Positions 7,885 to 16,301 of a stretch of 33,803 nucleotides of DNA are shown here, piece after piece. The stretch comes from Nitrosomicrobium frigidum (SeqCode). GTDB taxonomy: Archaea > Thermoproteota > Nitrososphaeria > Nitrososphaerales > Nitrososphaeraceae. Under the pieces are notes generated by a model, which did no database searches, was not told the origin of the DNA, and saw only the letters and a list, made by a program, of their open reading frames with translations. A program made the position numbers and the translations under genes. The stretch is taken from NCBI GenBank assembly GCA_023251115.1, contig JAHEZK010000013.1:1-33803 (forward strand). The letters are read 5' to 3'. How positions within the stretch are numbered: the stretch's first letter is position 1; the number at the start of each line of letters is the position of its first letter.

Positions 7885-9630
7885 ATGAATTATAAAAATA
7901 TGCAGTTATTTGGTAATGGTCTTAGAAGAACTTATGGAACTGAAGCAAGGAGATACAATCTTTTAGCTGCAAGATTGATTGCTGACCTTGTTAAAGGCTT
8001 TCTGGGTCCCAGAGGACTAGAAAAAATGTTTATTGACATTCTTGGTGAGATGACTGTTACTAAGGATGGTGCAACATTTCTAAGAAAGATTGACGTTGAG
8101 CATCCTGCCGCTAAGGTTATTATTGAAGCTTCCAATGCGGTGGATAATGCCGTAGGTGATGGTACAACATCAGTCGTTGTACTTGCAGGAGCCCTAGTTG
8201 AAAAAGCAGAAGAGCTATTAGAAATGGGTATATCACCAAGCAGAATTTCAGATGGTTATCATAATGCACTGCACATGGCACTTGAAATTGTCAAGAAAGT
8301 TTCCATTGAAGCATCTAATCATGATAAAAAGATAATGAGATATCTAGTCGAGACTTGTTTGAGATCAAAGGCTGTATCTCACTTTACAGAAGAAATATTG
8401 ATTCCCAGTCTTGTTGTCGACGGAGTTTGTGACATCGCCGATTTTTCAAGATGCCACCTTGATGTGGATGATATTAAGATCGAAGAAAAAATAGGGAATA
8501 GTTCTGATACCGAGCTTGTTCATGGAACTGTAATAGACAAAACAATAGATGATTCGTCAATGCCCCGAATGATCGAAAACGCAAAGATTTTGCTTCTTGA
8601 CAGCGACATTCAGGATGAACGCACAAAGACTGACGCCGAAATTAGAATTTCAGATCCTAGCCAGATGACCTCATTTATAAAGAAAAAAAGCAGCAACTTA
8701 CTTCAAAAGATTCAATGTGTAATTGAATCTGGTGCAAATGTTGTTTTTTCGCGAGGTGGTATCGATTCCCTTGCACTAAATCATTTTGCCAAGAACAAGA
8801 TGTTAACTGTTAGAAGAATTAAAGAAAATGATTTATTATGGCTGGCAAAGGCAACCGGAGCCAAAGTTGTAAGAGATCTTGAGAGCATAAATGACAATGA
8901 TCTGGGGTATGCTGCAAAGGTGTATGAAAAAACAGTTGGTGACGACAAAATGGTTTTCGTTAATGGTTGCAGAAATCCAAAGTCAATAACATTTCTTTTG
9001 CGTGCTAATTCAAAAAAAATTCTTGATGAATTTCATCGTACAATACTAGATTCTATTTATGTTTTGAGAAATTTTATTACGGAACCAAAAATTGTTCCTG
9101 GAGGAGGTGCCATAGAAGCATTTATTGCCACGCTAATAAAAGAAAGGTCATATCGATTACCTGGAAAGGAACAGATTGTGGTCCAAAAGTTTTCTGAAGC
9201 CCTCGAAGAGATCCCCCTGACAATCGCCAGAAATGCGGGATTGAACACTATTGATATAAGGGCACAACTCAGACAAAGATTTTACTCTCAATCACAATCA
9301 AAGGATAAGAAAAAAAGCAGGAAAGACATTTTCAATAATGATCGTGAATGGTATGGAATAAACGCATTGGAAAGAAAAATAGACAACATGATGGAATTGC
9401 ATGTTATAGAACCTTTAATGGTAAAGGAACAGATTCTTATAACTGCAATAGAAGTCATTATTTTGCTTATGAGAGTCGATGACGTACTAATGAAAAAACC
9501 AGTTGAAATGCACGGACACAGTCATACGCATATGGATGGCACTACACATTCACATAAAGGCGGAAGTAAACCTCATGATCATTTTGATAAACTAGGAAAA
9601 CAGCAAAGACCAATGCATCATTATTACTAA
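7885..9630 (+). CDS. Group II chaperonin (thermosome) subunit with His-rich C-terminal tail
   Basis: 581 aa from ATG 7885. Thermosome motifs are present: GPRGLEKMF (41-49), VTKDGATFLRKIDVEHPAAK (58-77), GDGTTS (91-96), Asp389 at the catalytic Asp position, VPGGGAIEAF (404-413) and ARNAGLNTIDI. An ATP-driven folding cycle is therefore plausible. It is divergent in the intermediate domain, and GID.....I.DM reads GINALERKIDNM. The usual Gly/Met-rich tail is replaced by residues 542-581, with ten His in 40 residues (HGHSHTHMDGTTHSHK and further HDH, HH), resembling metal-binding tails of UreE or HypB and of mycobacterial GroEL1. It is transcribed divergently from ureABC. A role in nickel-dependent urease or ureohydrolase folding is inference only. 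Confidence 0.93.
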   Translation: MNYKNMQLFGNGLRRTYGTEARRYNLLAARLIADLVKGFLGPRGLEKMFIDILGEMTVTKDGATFLRKIDVEHPAAKVIIEASNAVDNAVGDGTTSVVVLAGALVEKAEELLEMGISPSRISDGYHNALHMALEIVKKVSIEASNHDKKIMRYLVETCLRSKAVSHFTEEILIPSLVVDGVCDIADFSRCHLDVDDIKIEEKIGNSSDTELVHGTVIDKTIDDSSMPRMIENAKILLLDSDIQDERTKTDAEIRISDPSQMTSFIKKKSSNLLQKIQCVIESGANVVFSRGGIDSLALNHFAKNKMLTVRRIKENDLLWLAKATGAKVVRDLESINDNDLGYAAKVYEKTVGDDKMVFVNGCRNPKSITFLLRANSKKILDEFHRTILDSIYVLRNFITEPKIVPGGGAIEAFIATLIKERSYRLPGKEQIVVQKFSEALEEIPLTIARNAGLNTIDIRAQLRQRFYSQSQSKDKKKSRKDIFNNDREWYGINALERKIDNMMELHVIEPLMVKEQILITAIEVIILLMRVDDVLMKKPVEMHGHSHTHMDGTTHSHKGGSKPHDHFDKLGKQQRPMHHYY

Positions 9631-9766
9631 ACCATATCGGTGCAGATTTGTAACCTTATGTAGCCTTCTTATTAGTATGAGAGGTTTATACTATCACTTT
9701 ATTTGTGCTAAGATTATTTATATGGTTACCTATCAGTGGTATTTCTTATTCATCACGTTGTGTCTT
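9631..9766. other. Intergenic region between convergent genes
   Basis: Between the chaperonin and the UreA-like gene, which converge. It contains a TATA-like ttatttatat near 9711-9720 on the plus strand, which could drive a short transcript antisense to the UreA-like gene. I see no open frame or stable RNA here. Confidence 0.2.
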
Positions 9767-10132
9767 TCAAGGAGCTAGAATGTAGCCTGAAGTCGAAATA
9801 GGTTCTTTTATTGTGATTTTTAGCCGTTGTGAATTTGGCATTAGTACGTTGAAACTAATCTTTCGGAGGCTCTCTGGAACTCCAATCATTACCTGATCTG
9901 ATGTTAGAAGCATTGAAGCATTTGTTATCATTTCGTTTGCTTTCCTGTGCAAACGCAAATCTTTGATTATGTAATTGAGATAAATGTACAATGCTTCATT
10001 GAGGTTTATCTTCATCTCTTTTGATAATTTATCATTTATAGATTTTATCAATTTTGACAGGATGATGTAGTCAGCCTTATAGTGAAACCGAAAAATTCTT
10101 GTGAAAGGCACCGTATCAGGTTCACCCTGCAC
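9767..10132 (-). CDS. Divergent urease-gamma (UreA)-like protein
   Basis: 121 aa from GTG 10132. Residues about 15-115 align with the UreA of this window over its whole length with about one gap. LNEALYIYLNYIIKDLR matches [38 protein letters not shown] matches [32 protein letters not shown] matches [12 protein letters not shown]. It adds about 14 N-terminal residues and a short tail ending ILAP. Identity is low and basic N-terminal UreA features (AEVARKRK) are lost, so it is a paralogue and not a standard urease subunit. It starts 41 bases after the ureohydrolase stop on the same strand, suggesting co-transcription with that enzyme. Function unknown. No UreB- or UreC-like partner accompanies it. 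Confidence 0.75.
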   Translation of the reverse strand: MQGEPDTVPFTRIFRFHYKADYIILSKLIKSINDKLSKEMKINLNEALYIYLNYIIKDLRLHRKANEMITNASMLLTSDQVMIGVPESLRKISFNVLMPNSQRLKITIKEPISTSGYILAP

Positions 10133-10173
10133 AGTAACTGCGACGTCTATCAGAGTAGTAACCTATCCATGAC

Positions 10174-11322
10174 TTATTTTTTGGCATCTTTTCCATAGTC
10201 TAGTGGAGACCTTTTTGGAACTTTGGCCTTTGGTCCGTTACCAAAGTCATATGTGTTACCCAGTCCTCTATAGAATTTCGGTCGCACAGGATTTCCTTCG
10301 GCCTTGCCCTTTTTAGTTAATGATAATCCGGCCAATAGTTCTACTATTAGTCTGTTTGCTAAACCCGAGGTAATACCGCCATTATACGAATTACCATCAC
10401 TTACGTCATAATTGGGAGCAACTTCAACTAAATCAAACGCAAATCTGTCTGGATCAAACGATGTTGAAAGAAGCCTCATCAGTCTCATACCTTCCCTTGA
10501 TGTTAAACCGTTTGGTTCAGGCTCACCTGTACCAGGGGCAAACGCAGGATCAAATGTATCGATATCCCAGCTTATATAGACTGCATCGACGTTATCGTTA
10601 GCTCTATCGGCCGCCTCTTTTGCTATCTTGTCTATCCCAAGCTCTTCAACATCCAGCATTGTGAACCATTGGAAATCCTGATCTGCCATCCATTTATACA
10701 AATCAGGTCCCGGCCAATAGCCACGTGGTCCTATTAGAGTATAGTTCTTTCCTTTAAGACATCCAAGCTCCATTATTCGTCTTATATGAGCACCATGATC
10801 GTACTTGAAACCAGTCAACCCTTGTGGAGCACAATCGGCATGCGTATCAATATGGATCATTCCAATATTTTTATACTTCTTGGCAAAAGCACGAACGTTA
10901 GCAAAGGTTATCGAATGATCCCCGCCAAGCATAACTGGAATGCCATCTATGTCTAGAACTTCTTTCACCTTATCTGTCATTCTCCTATGAGACTCAACCA
11001 CGTCACCAGGAGATACATTTACGTCCCCATAGTCAATAGTTCTAAAAACACCAAATGGATCTACCCCCGTTTCAATATTGAAGTGTTCATAAGGCGGAGA
11101 TGGGACTGTTGAAGCAGCCCTTATAGCACGAGGACCGTACCTTGCCCCAGGGCGGATAGTGGTACCAAAGTCAAAAGGTTCTCCAATTATGGCAACATCA
11201 GGCTTGACACTTTTTAGCTCTTCGTGACTTCTTATCCAAGGTAGCTTCAAGAACGTAGGAATTCCAACAAAAATAGGTTCATCATTACCCTTGTAGGAAT
11301 TACCATAAAACTCCATTCCCAT
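10174..11322 (-). CDS. Ureohydrolase (agmatinase/arginase/guanidinase family)
   Basis: 382 aa from ATG 11322, longer than typical agmatinases of about 300 aa owing to N- and C-terminal extensions. The binuclear metal ligands are complete: His136 (GGDHS), Asp159, His161 and Asp163 (HIDTHAD), and Asp253 and Asp255 (WDIDTFDPAFAPGTG). The enzyme should hydrolyse a guanidino group to urea plus an amine or ammonia. The length and the IGPRGYWPGPDLYKW region suggest a branch away from classical SpeB. Nickel-dependent guanidine hydrolases are long members of this family, so guanidine is a serious candidate; agmatine and guanidino acids remain possible. It is divergent from a sodium symporter and close to urease, so its urea would feed urease. 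Confidence 0.9.
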   Translation of the reverse strand: MGMEFYGNSYKGNDEPIFVGIPTFLKLPWIRSHEELKSVKPDVAIIGEPFDFGTTIRPGARYGPRAIRAASTVPSPPYEHFNIETGVDPFGVFRTIDYGDVNVSPGDVVESHRRMTDKVKEVLDIDGIPVMLGGDHSITFANVRAFAKKYKNIGMIHIDTHADCAPQGLTGFKYDHGAHIRRIMELGCLKGKNYTLIGPRGYWPGPDLYKWMADQDFQWFTMLDVEELGIDKIAKEAADRANDNVDAVYISWDIDTFDPAFAPGTGEPEPNGLTSREGMRLMRLLSTSFDPDRFAFDLVEVAPNYDVSDGNSYNGGITSGLANRLIVELLAGLSLTKKGKAEGNPVRPKFYRGLGNTYDFGNGPKAKVPKRSPLDYGKDAKK

Positions 11323-11351
11323 GCTTAATCCATTGTTCTATGGTAGCGTAT

Positions 11352-11359
11352 TTTTTAAA
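11352..11359 (-). promoter_or_regulatory. TATA box for the ureohydrolase gene
   Basis: TTTAAAAA on the minus strand, 30-37 bases upstream of ATG 11322. Confidence 0.5.
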
Positions 11360-11492
11360 TATTGCTGAAGCAATTTGGGAGATTAGCGGGCAAATACATA
11401 CAATTCATTTTGGGTATTAACTTGTAGATATAAGATCAAGACTATCACATAGTTGAATAATTCTCAGCTAATTTTCTTATTTTCATTAAATA

Positions 11493-11500
11493 TTTATATA
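11493..11500 (+). promoter_or_regulatory. TATA box for the symporter gene
   Basis: TTTATATA, 23-30 bases upstream of ATG 11523, a clear leaderless promoter. About 130 bases separate it from the divergent ureohydrolase TATA box. Confidence 0.7.
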
Positions 11501-11522
11501 CATATTGAACTTACACTGATGG

Positions 11523-13055
11523 ATGGTATCACTTGACTGGTATGGAGTCGGTGTTATTGCATTCTTGGCTGCATCCTTAATTGTCGGAACATTAACCTCA
11601 AGATTAGTAAAAAAGAGCAGTAAAAGGTATATGGTCGCAGGTAAGAGTCTTCCGCTTTTTTTTGTAGGTACTATGCTTGCTGCTCAATCAATCGATGGAA
11701 ATTCCTCTCTTGGGAATGTTTCTCTGGTTTATCAATTCGGTTTTTGGGCCGGAGCTGTTATCCCTATTGGACTTGCCGTATGTTTAATCCTTACCGGAGC
11801 ATTTTATGGTAAAAAATTGAACAAGATGACAATGCTTACTCTTCCGGACTTTTACTATAGACGATTTGGAGCAGGAGCAGAAGGAATATCTGGTGTACTT
11901 ATGATGATTAGCTTTATAGTTCTCGTGGCTGGTAACTTCGCAGCCAGTGGTTTTATCCTTACTACCGTGTTACACATTGATTTCTTCTGGGCAATGCTAA
12001 TAGCAGCTCTAGTTGTACTTGTTTACACCTTTGCTGGTGGACTCTTTTCTTCGGCATATACAGACATCTTCCAAATTTACTTGGCTATAGCTGCATTTTG
12101 GGCTGCTTTCATATTTTTTGCTGGAGGCTTTGCGGGAATCGATTTTGGTACTATATTAGGTAATGCCCCACCCTCATATCTTGACCTTTCAGGACTAACA
12201 GATATGGGAAATGGAGCACTTGTTAATTGGGCAGGAATCATGGCATTGGGTCTAGGTGATATAGTCGCCCTAGATTTTATGGAAAGGGTTTTTGCAGCGA
12301 AAGATGGCAAGACAGCACGAAGGGGAGCATTCATGGGTGGAGGATTGACTCTACTAACAATAATTCCTACCAGCATGATGGGCATTGTTGCGTTATACTT
12401 CCTGCCAAGTCTAGCAGATCCGTTTACAGCGTATCCTGAACTAGCCATAAATCACGTACCATTTGCAATTGGAATTGCCTTACTGATGGGAGTCTTAGGA
12501 GCGTCAATGTCAACTGCAAATGGAGGATTACTTGCAATATCAAGTGTCATGTCAAGAAACATCATTCAGCGGGACATACTGAAAAAATGGTTCAAGAGAC
12601 CAGGTATGGGAGATAGAAAGCTACTGAGAACAACTAGAATATTTACTATTCCAATGATGGCTGCCGCATTTATTCTGGGTTATTTATTGCCCCAACCAGG
12701 TGTCTATCTCATCTTGGCTTTTGATATCGTTTTTGCAGGCGCATGGGCTCCTCTCACATTAGGTCTATTTTGGAGAAAAGCAAATCTTCCAGCCGCAATT
12801 ACATCCTTAATTTTAGGAACTTCCCTTAGATTGTTGTTCTTCTTCATTATTCCGCTAGAACTTGCCGGACTTGATACAATGATACCGCCAGTAGTATCCT
12901 TTGTTGCATTTGTAATAGTGGCTCTTGCAACACAGAAGAAATACCCGGGAACAGAAAGACATGGAGTTATCGAGTATGTACCACCCGAAGAAGACACAAT
13001 AGTCGGAGATGATCTTAAAGGCTATACAAGTCCAAGTGGATTGAAATTTTCATGA
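11523..13055 (+). CDS. Sodium:solute symporter (SSS family)
   Basis: 510 aa with about 13 membrane segments and the SSS/LeuT-like pattern: N-terminal WYGVGVIAFLAASLIVGT, SKRYMVAGKSLPLFF (the SSS segment after TM1), AAQSIDGNSSLGN, FAGGLFSSAYTDIFQ in the TM5-6 region, and LMGVLGASMSTANGGLLAISS, which holds the conserved Ser/Thr of the Na+ site. It imports a small organic solute with Na+ across the cytoplasmic membrane. Dur3-type urea carriers belong to this family, but here the head-to-head partner is a ureohydrolase, so a guanidino substrate or urea are both reasonable. The soluble C-terminal tail holds VPPEEDTIVGDD. Its substrate cannot be read from the sequence. Confidence 0.9.
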   Translation: MVSLDWYGVGVIAFLAASLIVGTLTSRLVKKSSKRYMVAGKSLPLFFVGTMLAAQSIDGNSSLGNVSLVYQFGFWAGAVIPIGLAVCLILTGAFYGKKLNKMTMLTLPDFYYRRFGAGAEGISGVLMMISFIVLVAGNFAASGFILTTVLHIDFFWAMLIAALVVLVYTFAGGLFSSAYTDIFQIYLAIAAFWAAFIFFAGGFAGIDFGTILGNAPPSYLDLSGLTDMGNGALVNWAGIMALGLGDIVALDFMERVFAAKDGKTARRGAFMGGGLTLLTIIPTSMMGIVALYFLPSLADPFTAYPELAINHVPFAIGIALLMGVLGASMSTANGGLLAISSVMSRNIIQRDILKKWFKRPGMGDRKLLRTTRIFTIPMMAAAFILGYLLPQPGVYLILAFDIVFAGAWAPLTLGLFWRKANLPAAITSLILGTSLRLLFFFIIPLELAGLDTMIPPVVSFVAFVIVALATQKKYPGTERHGVIEYVPPEEDTIVGDDLKGYTSPSGLKFS

Positions 13056-13154
13056 CAAAATCAGGGCCGTTAGCTTTGCCGTATTGCACCCTGGTAAATT
13101 GTTTAGTTGAGCAAGTCATGAATAATTGATTAATTTTTAGAGGTCGTCTAATGT

Positions 13155-13682
13155 ATGTTGTTACCTAATAGAAGACGGGTTGAAAATATTGAGGACGTCA
13201 AGGAGCAAATTGGTAAGATTATTTCAAATAATGCGAGAAAAATTGAATCAAATCTAAAAGTTACGGTAACAGAAATCCAAAGTCTCGTCTCTGAAATTTC
13301 AGAATTCAATGATAATTGGACCAATCATCCCAGTATCCACCGGCTTGCGTGGATAAATAATCCCAAGGAAGACACCGTCAAAAAAATCACTTTTGAAGAA
13401 AATATTGTATTACCAGACGTCAGCCATGATTTAGAACTTATCATCAAAATGTTAAATCATATGCGGGAAAGTAAGAATCTAAAGGCGACCAAAATGCCTT
13501 TGTTTATTCATCCTGATGAACTTTCGATTACATATAAAGAGGGTAAATTTCCCTATCAAAGGATAACTATTACTTCTCAAATCGCCATAGTATTTCAGAA
13601 GGGCAGAATAAAATATGTCGGAGTGGTTATTGATAGAAATTACGTCTTGCTCCAAAGTAAATTAATAGAATTATTCACATGA
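13155..13682 (+). CDS. Hypothetical protein, helical N-terminus
   Basis: 175 aa from ATG 13155, with an A/T-rich TATA-like region (attaattttta) about 20 bases upstream. Residues 1-50 look like a long amphipathic helix or coiled coil (VKEQIGKIISNNARKIESNLK). The rest is mixed alpha/beta with a C-terminal strand-rich part (YQRITITSQIAIVFQKGRIKYVGVVIDRNYVLLQ). No signal peptide, membrane segment, Cys motif or known domain is visible. It follows the symporter by about 100 bases but seems to have its own promoter. Function unknown. Confidence 0.7.
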   Translation: MLLPNRRRVENIEDVKEQIGKIISNNARKIESNLKVTVTEIQSLVSEISEFNDNWTNHPSIHRLAWINNPKEDTVKKITFEENIVLPDVSHDLELIIKMLNHMRESKNLKATKMPLFIHPDELSITYKEGKFPYQRITITSQIAIVFQKGRIKYVGVVIDRNYVLLQSKLIELFT

Positions 13683-13805
13683 TATCAACACATACGTATG
13701 AATAAATTTTATTTTACAAAAGTGGCCTCTTATCAGATCAGATCTACACTTAAATCTTGATTCAAAACTTGGGCAATAGAAGTCAGTATTAAGGCCAAGA
13801 TTAAA

Positions 13806-13813
13806 ATTTAAAG
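13806..13813 (+). promoter_or_regulatory. TATA box for the 87-aa gene
   Basis: AATTTAAA, 22-29 bases before ATG 13835. It supports the plus-strand gene over the overlapping minus-strand frame. Confidence 0.5.
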
Positions 13814-13834
13814 TCTTCAGTTTATTAGAATACA

Positions 13835-14098
13835 ATGTCTTCAACTGTATTCCTCTCAAAAAAATTATCACAAGAACTATTAAATCTGGATATTGATGAA
13901 GGAGTACGAATAGAATCAAATAAGAATATAAAGTGTAAAATGTACATAAATAAGAGAACGTCAGGTTATTTCGTTCTTGAAATCGAAGATACGAATTCAA
14001 CCAATATTAAAGAATTCAGATTCTATAGAGATATCAAACCTATTCATAGGCTTATAGACAAGATTTTTGGAAAACAATATTCCATTACCATTTATTGA
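13835..14098 (+). CDS. Small hypothetical protein
   Basis: 87 aa from ATG 13835, with a TATA box at ideal leaderless distance and a T-run after the stop. The protein is charged and appears alpha then beta (LSKKLSQELLNLDIDEG, then CKMYINKRTSGYFVLEIEDT, then EFRFYRDIKPIHRLIDKIFG). It is cytoplasmic with no recognisable motif. The competing minus-strand frame at 13671-14000 is Leu/Tyr/Phe-rich and lacks a promoter, as expected for a shadow. Function unknown. Confidence 0.65.
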   Translation: MSSTVFLSKKLSQELLNLDIDEGVRIESNKNIKCKMYINKRTSGYFVLEIEDTNSTNIKEFRFYRDIKPIHRLIDKIFGKQYSITIY

Positions 14099-14383
14099 TT
14101 CTAACATTTATTATTTTTTTTCAATTTGTTGCGATGGTCCGTAAAGGTATCAGAAAAAGAATTTGATTATAAGCGAATCAACATGTTACTGTAGAAGTGA
14201 ACAGACTAATTGTAATCAGGAGAGTATATACAGTTCTTTCCGACCTTCCAACGAACGATTGATATCCTGGTTCTTGCACAACTAAATTTCATTAGCAGTA
14301 TTTGCAACTACAAATTGAGCAACGGGAATTGAGAGTCGATTTATTGTTCTTGGTGTTTTAATAGACCTCATAAAGCTAACATA
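14099..14383. other. Intergenic region with T-run; no gene seen
   Basis: 285 bases between the 87-aa gene and the Alba gene, which converge. It starts with a T-run (14114-14121) that may end transcription. I see no tRNA, no credible small frame and no clear repeat in the rest. Confidence 0.4.
14114..14121 (+). terminator. Oligo-T terminator after the 87-aa gene
   Basis: Eight T residues 16 bases after the stop codon. Archaeal RNA polymerase terminates at such U-tracts without a required hairpin. Confidence 0.4.
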
Positions 14384-14677
14384 TCATCTAGATATTTGCA
14401 CTTCTATAGTTGAAACGTTTCGCGCTCTTCCATCTTCAGATTGAAGTGTCTGCGTTCCTATTTTTACGTGTCCAATTTTGTATCCCATATTATCCATACG
14501 CTTCACTATAATTTGGGCAACATCAACCGCGCGCGTTATGCTTTTTCCCCTGGCCTTAACAAGTACGGTAGGCTCATTTGCTAACTGTACCAGTGTTGCA
14601 GTCACATAAGTCATCAAAGGCTTCTTTCCTATCAAAACTTCATTATTCGCCCGCCTCGTGCCAGCACTTGAAGTCAT
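14384..14677 (-). CDS. albA: Alba DNA/RNA-binding protein
   Basis: 97 aa from ATG 14677. The Alba fold is recognisable from NEVLIGKKPLMTYVTATLVQL, VKARGKSITRAVDVAQIIVKR, YKIGHVKIGTQTL and the C-terminal STIEVQIS strand. GKKPLMTYV holds the Lys of the nucleic-acid-binding loop (Lys16/17 in Sulfolobus Alba). It is a small dimeric chromatin and RNA-binding protein. The frame extends to TTG 14695, but the TATA box at 14703-14710 lies too close to that codon and 26-33 bases from ATG 14677, so I chose the ATG. The next gene upstream (76 aa, same strand) ends 22 bases before the TATA box. Confidence 0.93.
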   Translation of the reverse strand: MTSSAGTRRANNEVLIGKKPLMTYVTATLVQLANEPTVLVKARGKSITRAVDVAQIIVKRMDNMGYKIGHVKIGTQTLQSEDGRARNVSTIEVQISR

Positions 14678-14702
14678 TTGTAAGTGAAGATCCAAATCCT
14701 AA

Positions 14703-14710
14703 ATATATTA
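14703..14710 (-). promoter_or_regulatory. TATA box that decides the Alba start
   Basis: TAATATAT on the minus strand, 26-33 bases upstream of ATG 14677. The alternative TTG 14695 is only 8 bases away. Confidence 0.55.
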
Positions 14711-14731
14711 GTTGTTGATAGCTTCATATTC

Positions 14732-14962
14732 TCATTCTTTAGAATGCTTTAGAAGTATGTCTTCCAAATTATTCGGGTTCTTGGCGATTTCTTGGACTAC
14801 CGTTTGATCATCTACCTCATAACAATGCGTCAGATTTTCTTCATCTTTGTAAAAAATATAGACTTTATTGTCGTAAATACAGTAATACATTTTGTCGACG
14901 ATCATTTTTTCGGGGTCGATTTTTATTCCGTCCTTTTCAACAATAACAGGGTATTCCAACAT
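14732..14962 (-). CDS. Small acidic hypothetical protein
   Basis: 76 aa from ATG 14962. It begins with short strands (YPVIVEKDGIKIDPEKMIVDKMYYCIYDNKVYIFYKD) and ends in an acidic helix (VVQEIAKNPNNLEDILLKHSKE). It has two Cys but no paired CxxC motif, no signal peptide and no membrane segment. It lies just upstream of Alba on the same strand, though Alba seems to have its own promoter. Function unknown. Confidence 0.65.
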   Translation of the reverse strand: MLEYPVIVEKDGIKIDPEKMIVDKMYYCIYDNKVYIFYKDEENLTHCYEVDDQTVVQEIAKNPNNLEDILLKHSKE

Positions 14963-15062
14963 TTTTTATGATATATTTCATAAAATAAATTCTATACGGA
15001 TTGTGCAGCCCAAACGTTCAATCTTTGGCGAACTAACCACTAACTACATCTAAGTGCAGAGT

Positions 15063-16301
15063 TCATAATGCAGCTTTTCCTAAAACGATAAGATCCGAAA
15101 TCCATTGGATCGACTCGGTAATGTCCAATTCAGTTATTTTGATAAATCGTGCTTTAATGGGACCTTCCTTTAGATCATAAATTTCAGAAGGTGAGTTGGT
15201 ACCCGTTGATGAGTAATACTCTGTTGTCGTGTATTTTTTTCCATCATTTGAAAATTCAAGCGTGAAGAATTTAATTTCGTTATTTACGTTTGCGAAACTT
15301 ACCTTAAGAGCACATATATTTTGTTCTTGGCCCAGGTCCAAAGTTGCCCACCTTGGTTTGGCATCCGAATTAGTAGAGTTCATGTCTGAATTACTGTCAT
15401 TTTTATTAGTATCGGTTTGTACATCTACTATGGGGATTTCATTATACTCACAGGTATTTGTCGATTCTTGGTCGAAATTTAAGGAATCTAGGCTTGTACT
15501 TTGTTCACTGTCCATATCGAACATTTCATTATATTGATTTACTACATGTTCCTCTGCTGGAGATGTTTTGCCAAATTCAGAGAAATCGGGATTATATGAT
15601 TGGGTAGCCGGATATGAATTATCATTACTGTTCATCATATCATTATTGTCAGAAACTAGGTTGGAATCTAAACTGACTTCTTTTACCTCAGGTTTCATTA
15701 CTTCAATCAAGCATGTATACGTCACATATTTCCCGTCAGGGTATATTACCCTAAGCTCCAAGGTATTTGGTCCATACACATCTGTAAAACTGAATTGATT
15801 CTTCCCTACTCTGTGAAGAGGAGTCATTTCTGTTGTATCTGCATCATAGTCAACAAAGAACGCATTCATTTCTCGGGGTTTTGTTAAAAAGCTAAACGAA
15901 ATATTGTCATCTGGTGATATTTGGGCTACTGGTTGGAAATCATCGGCTAATTGTGGGAAGTTAAGTCTCTTTAAATCTTCATTTTCCACAACAATGAATG
16001 GTAACATTTCATATGATTTGCTATTGTAAATCATCTTGGCTATCGGGACGCTATTCTCTTGTATCTTGCTGTTATTGACATCTGCATCGGCTCCTGCTTT
16101 CTTCTCAACGGTATCTGCTTTCTTCTCATCGGCAGATAATTTCTTGGTATCTGTAGCAAATTCGCTTTTTTCGTCAGGCTCGGCGTGAGCTGATAAAAAT
16201 AATGTGCTTTGCAAGGGAGATGCCACTATCAATAGTAAAAGTGATGAGAATAAAAGGCATTTTCTATTTTGGTATAACGAGTTTATCAAAATTAAATCCA
16301 A
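15063..16301 (-). CDS. Secreted protein with C-terminal discoidin (F5/8 type C)-like domain
   Basis: 412 aa from TTG 16301; TTG 16289 is an alternative. The N-terminus is a signal peptide (CLLFSSLLLLIVASP, possible cut after SAHA). Next come a charged Lys/Asp/Glu linker, a beta-rich middle with PFIVVENEDLKRLNFPQLAD and FSFTDVYGPNTLELRVIYPDG (Ig-like in appearance), and a low-complexity Asn/Ser/Asp linker. Residues about 320-412 resemble an F5/8 type C galactose-binding-like domain: RWATLDLGQEQNICALKVSF, FFTLEFSNDGKKYTTTEYYS, ARFIKITELD. These domains bind carbohydrates or surfaces, so a cell-surface or matrix-binding role is plausible. It appears to be a single-gene unit. Confidence 0.75.
   Translation of the reverse strand: MDLILINSLYQNRKCLLFSSLLLLIVASPLQSTLFLSAHAEPDEKSEFATDTKKLSADEKKADTVEKKAGADADVNNSKIQENSVPIAKMIYNSKSYEMLPFIVVENEDLKRLNFPQLADDFQPVAQISPDDNISFSFLTKPREMNAFFVDYDADTTEMTPLHRVGKNQFSFTDVYGPNTLELRVIYPDGKYVTYTCLIEVMKPEVKEVSLDSNLVSDNNDMMNSNDNSYPATQSYNPDFSEFGKTSPAEEHVVNQYNEMFDMDSEQSTSLDSLNFDQESTNTCEYNEIPIVDVQTDTNKNDSNSDMNSTNSDAKPRWATLDLGQEQNICALKVSFANVNNEIKFFTLEFSNDGKKYTTTEYYSSTGTNSPSEIYDLKEGPIKARFIKITELDITESIQWISDLIVLGKAAL

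Noticed and set aside
13671-14000. Minus-strand frame of 109 aa
   Set aside because: Overlaps the promoter-bearing 87-aa plus-strand gene and has shadow-like Leu/Tyr/Phe-rich composition.
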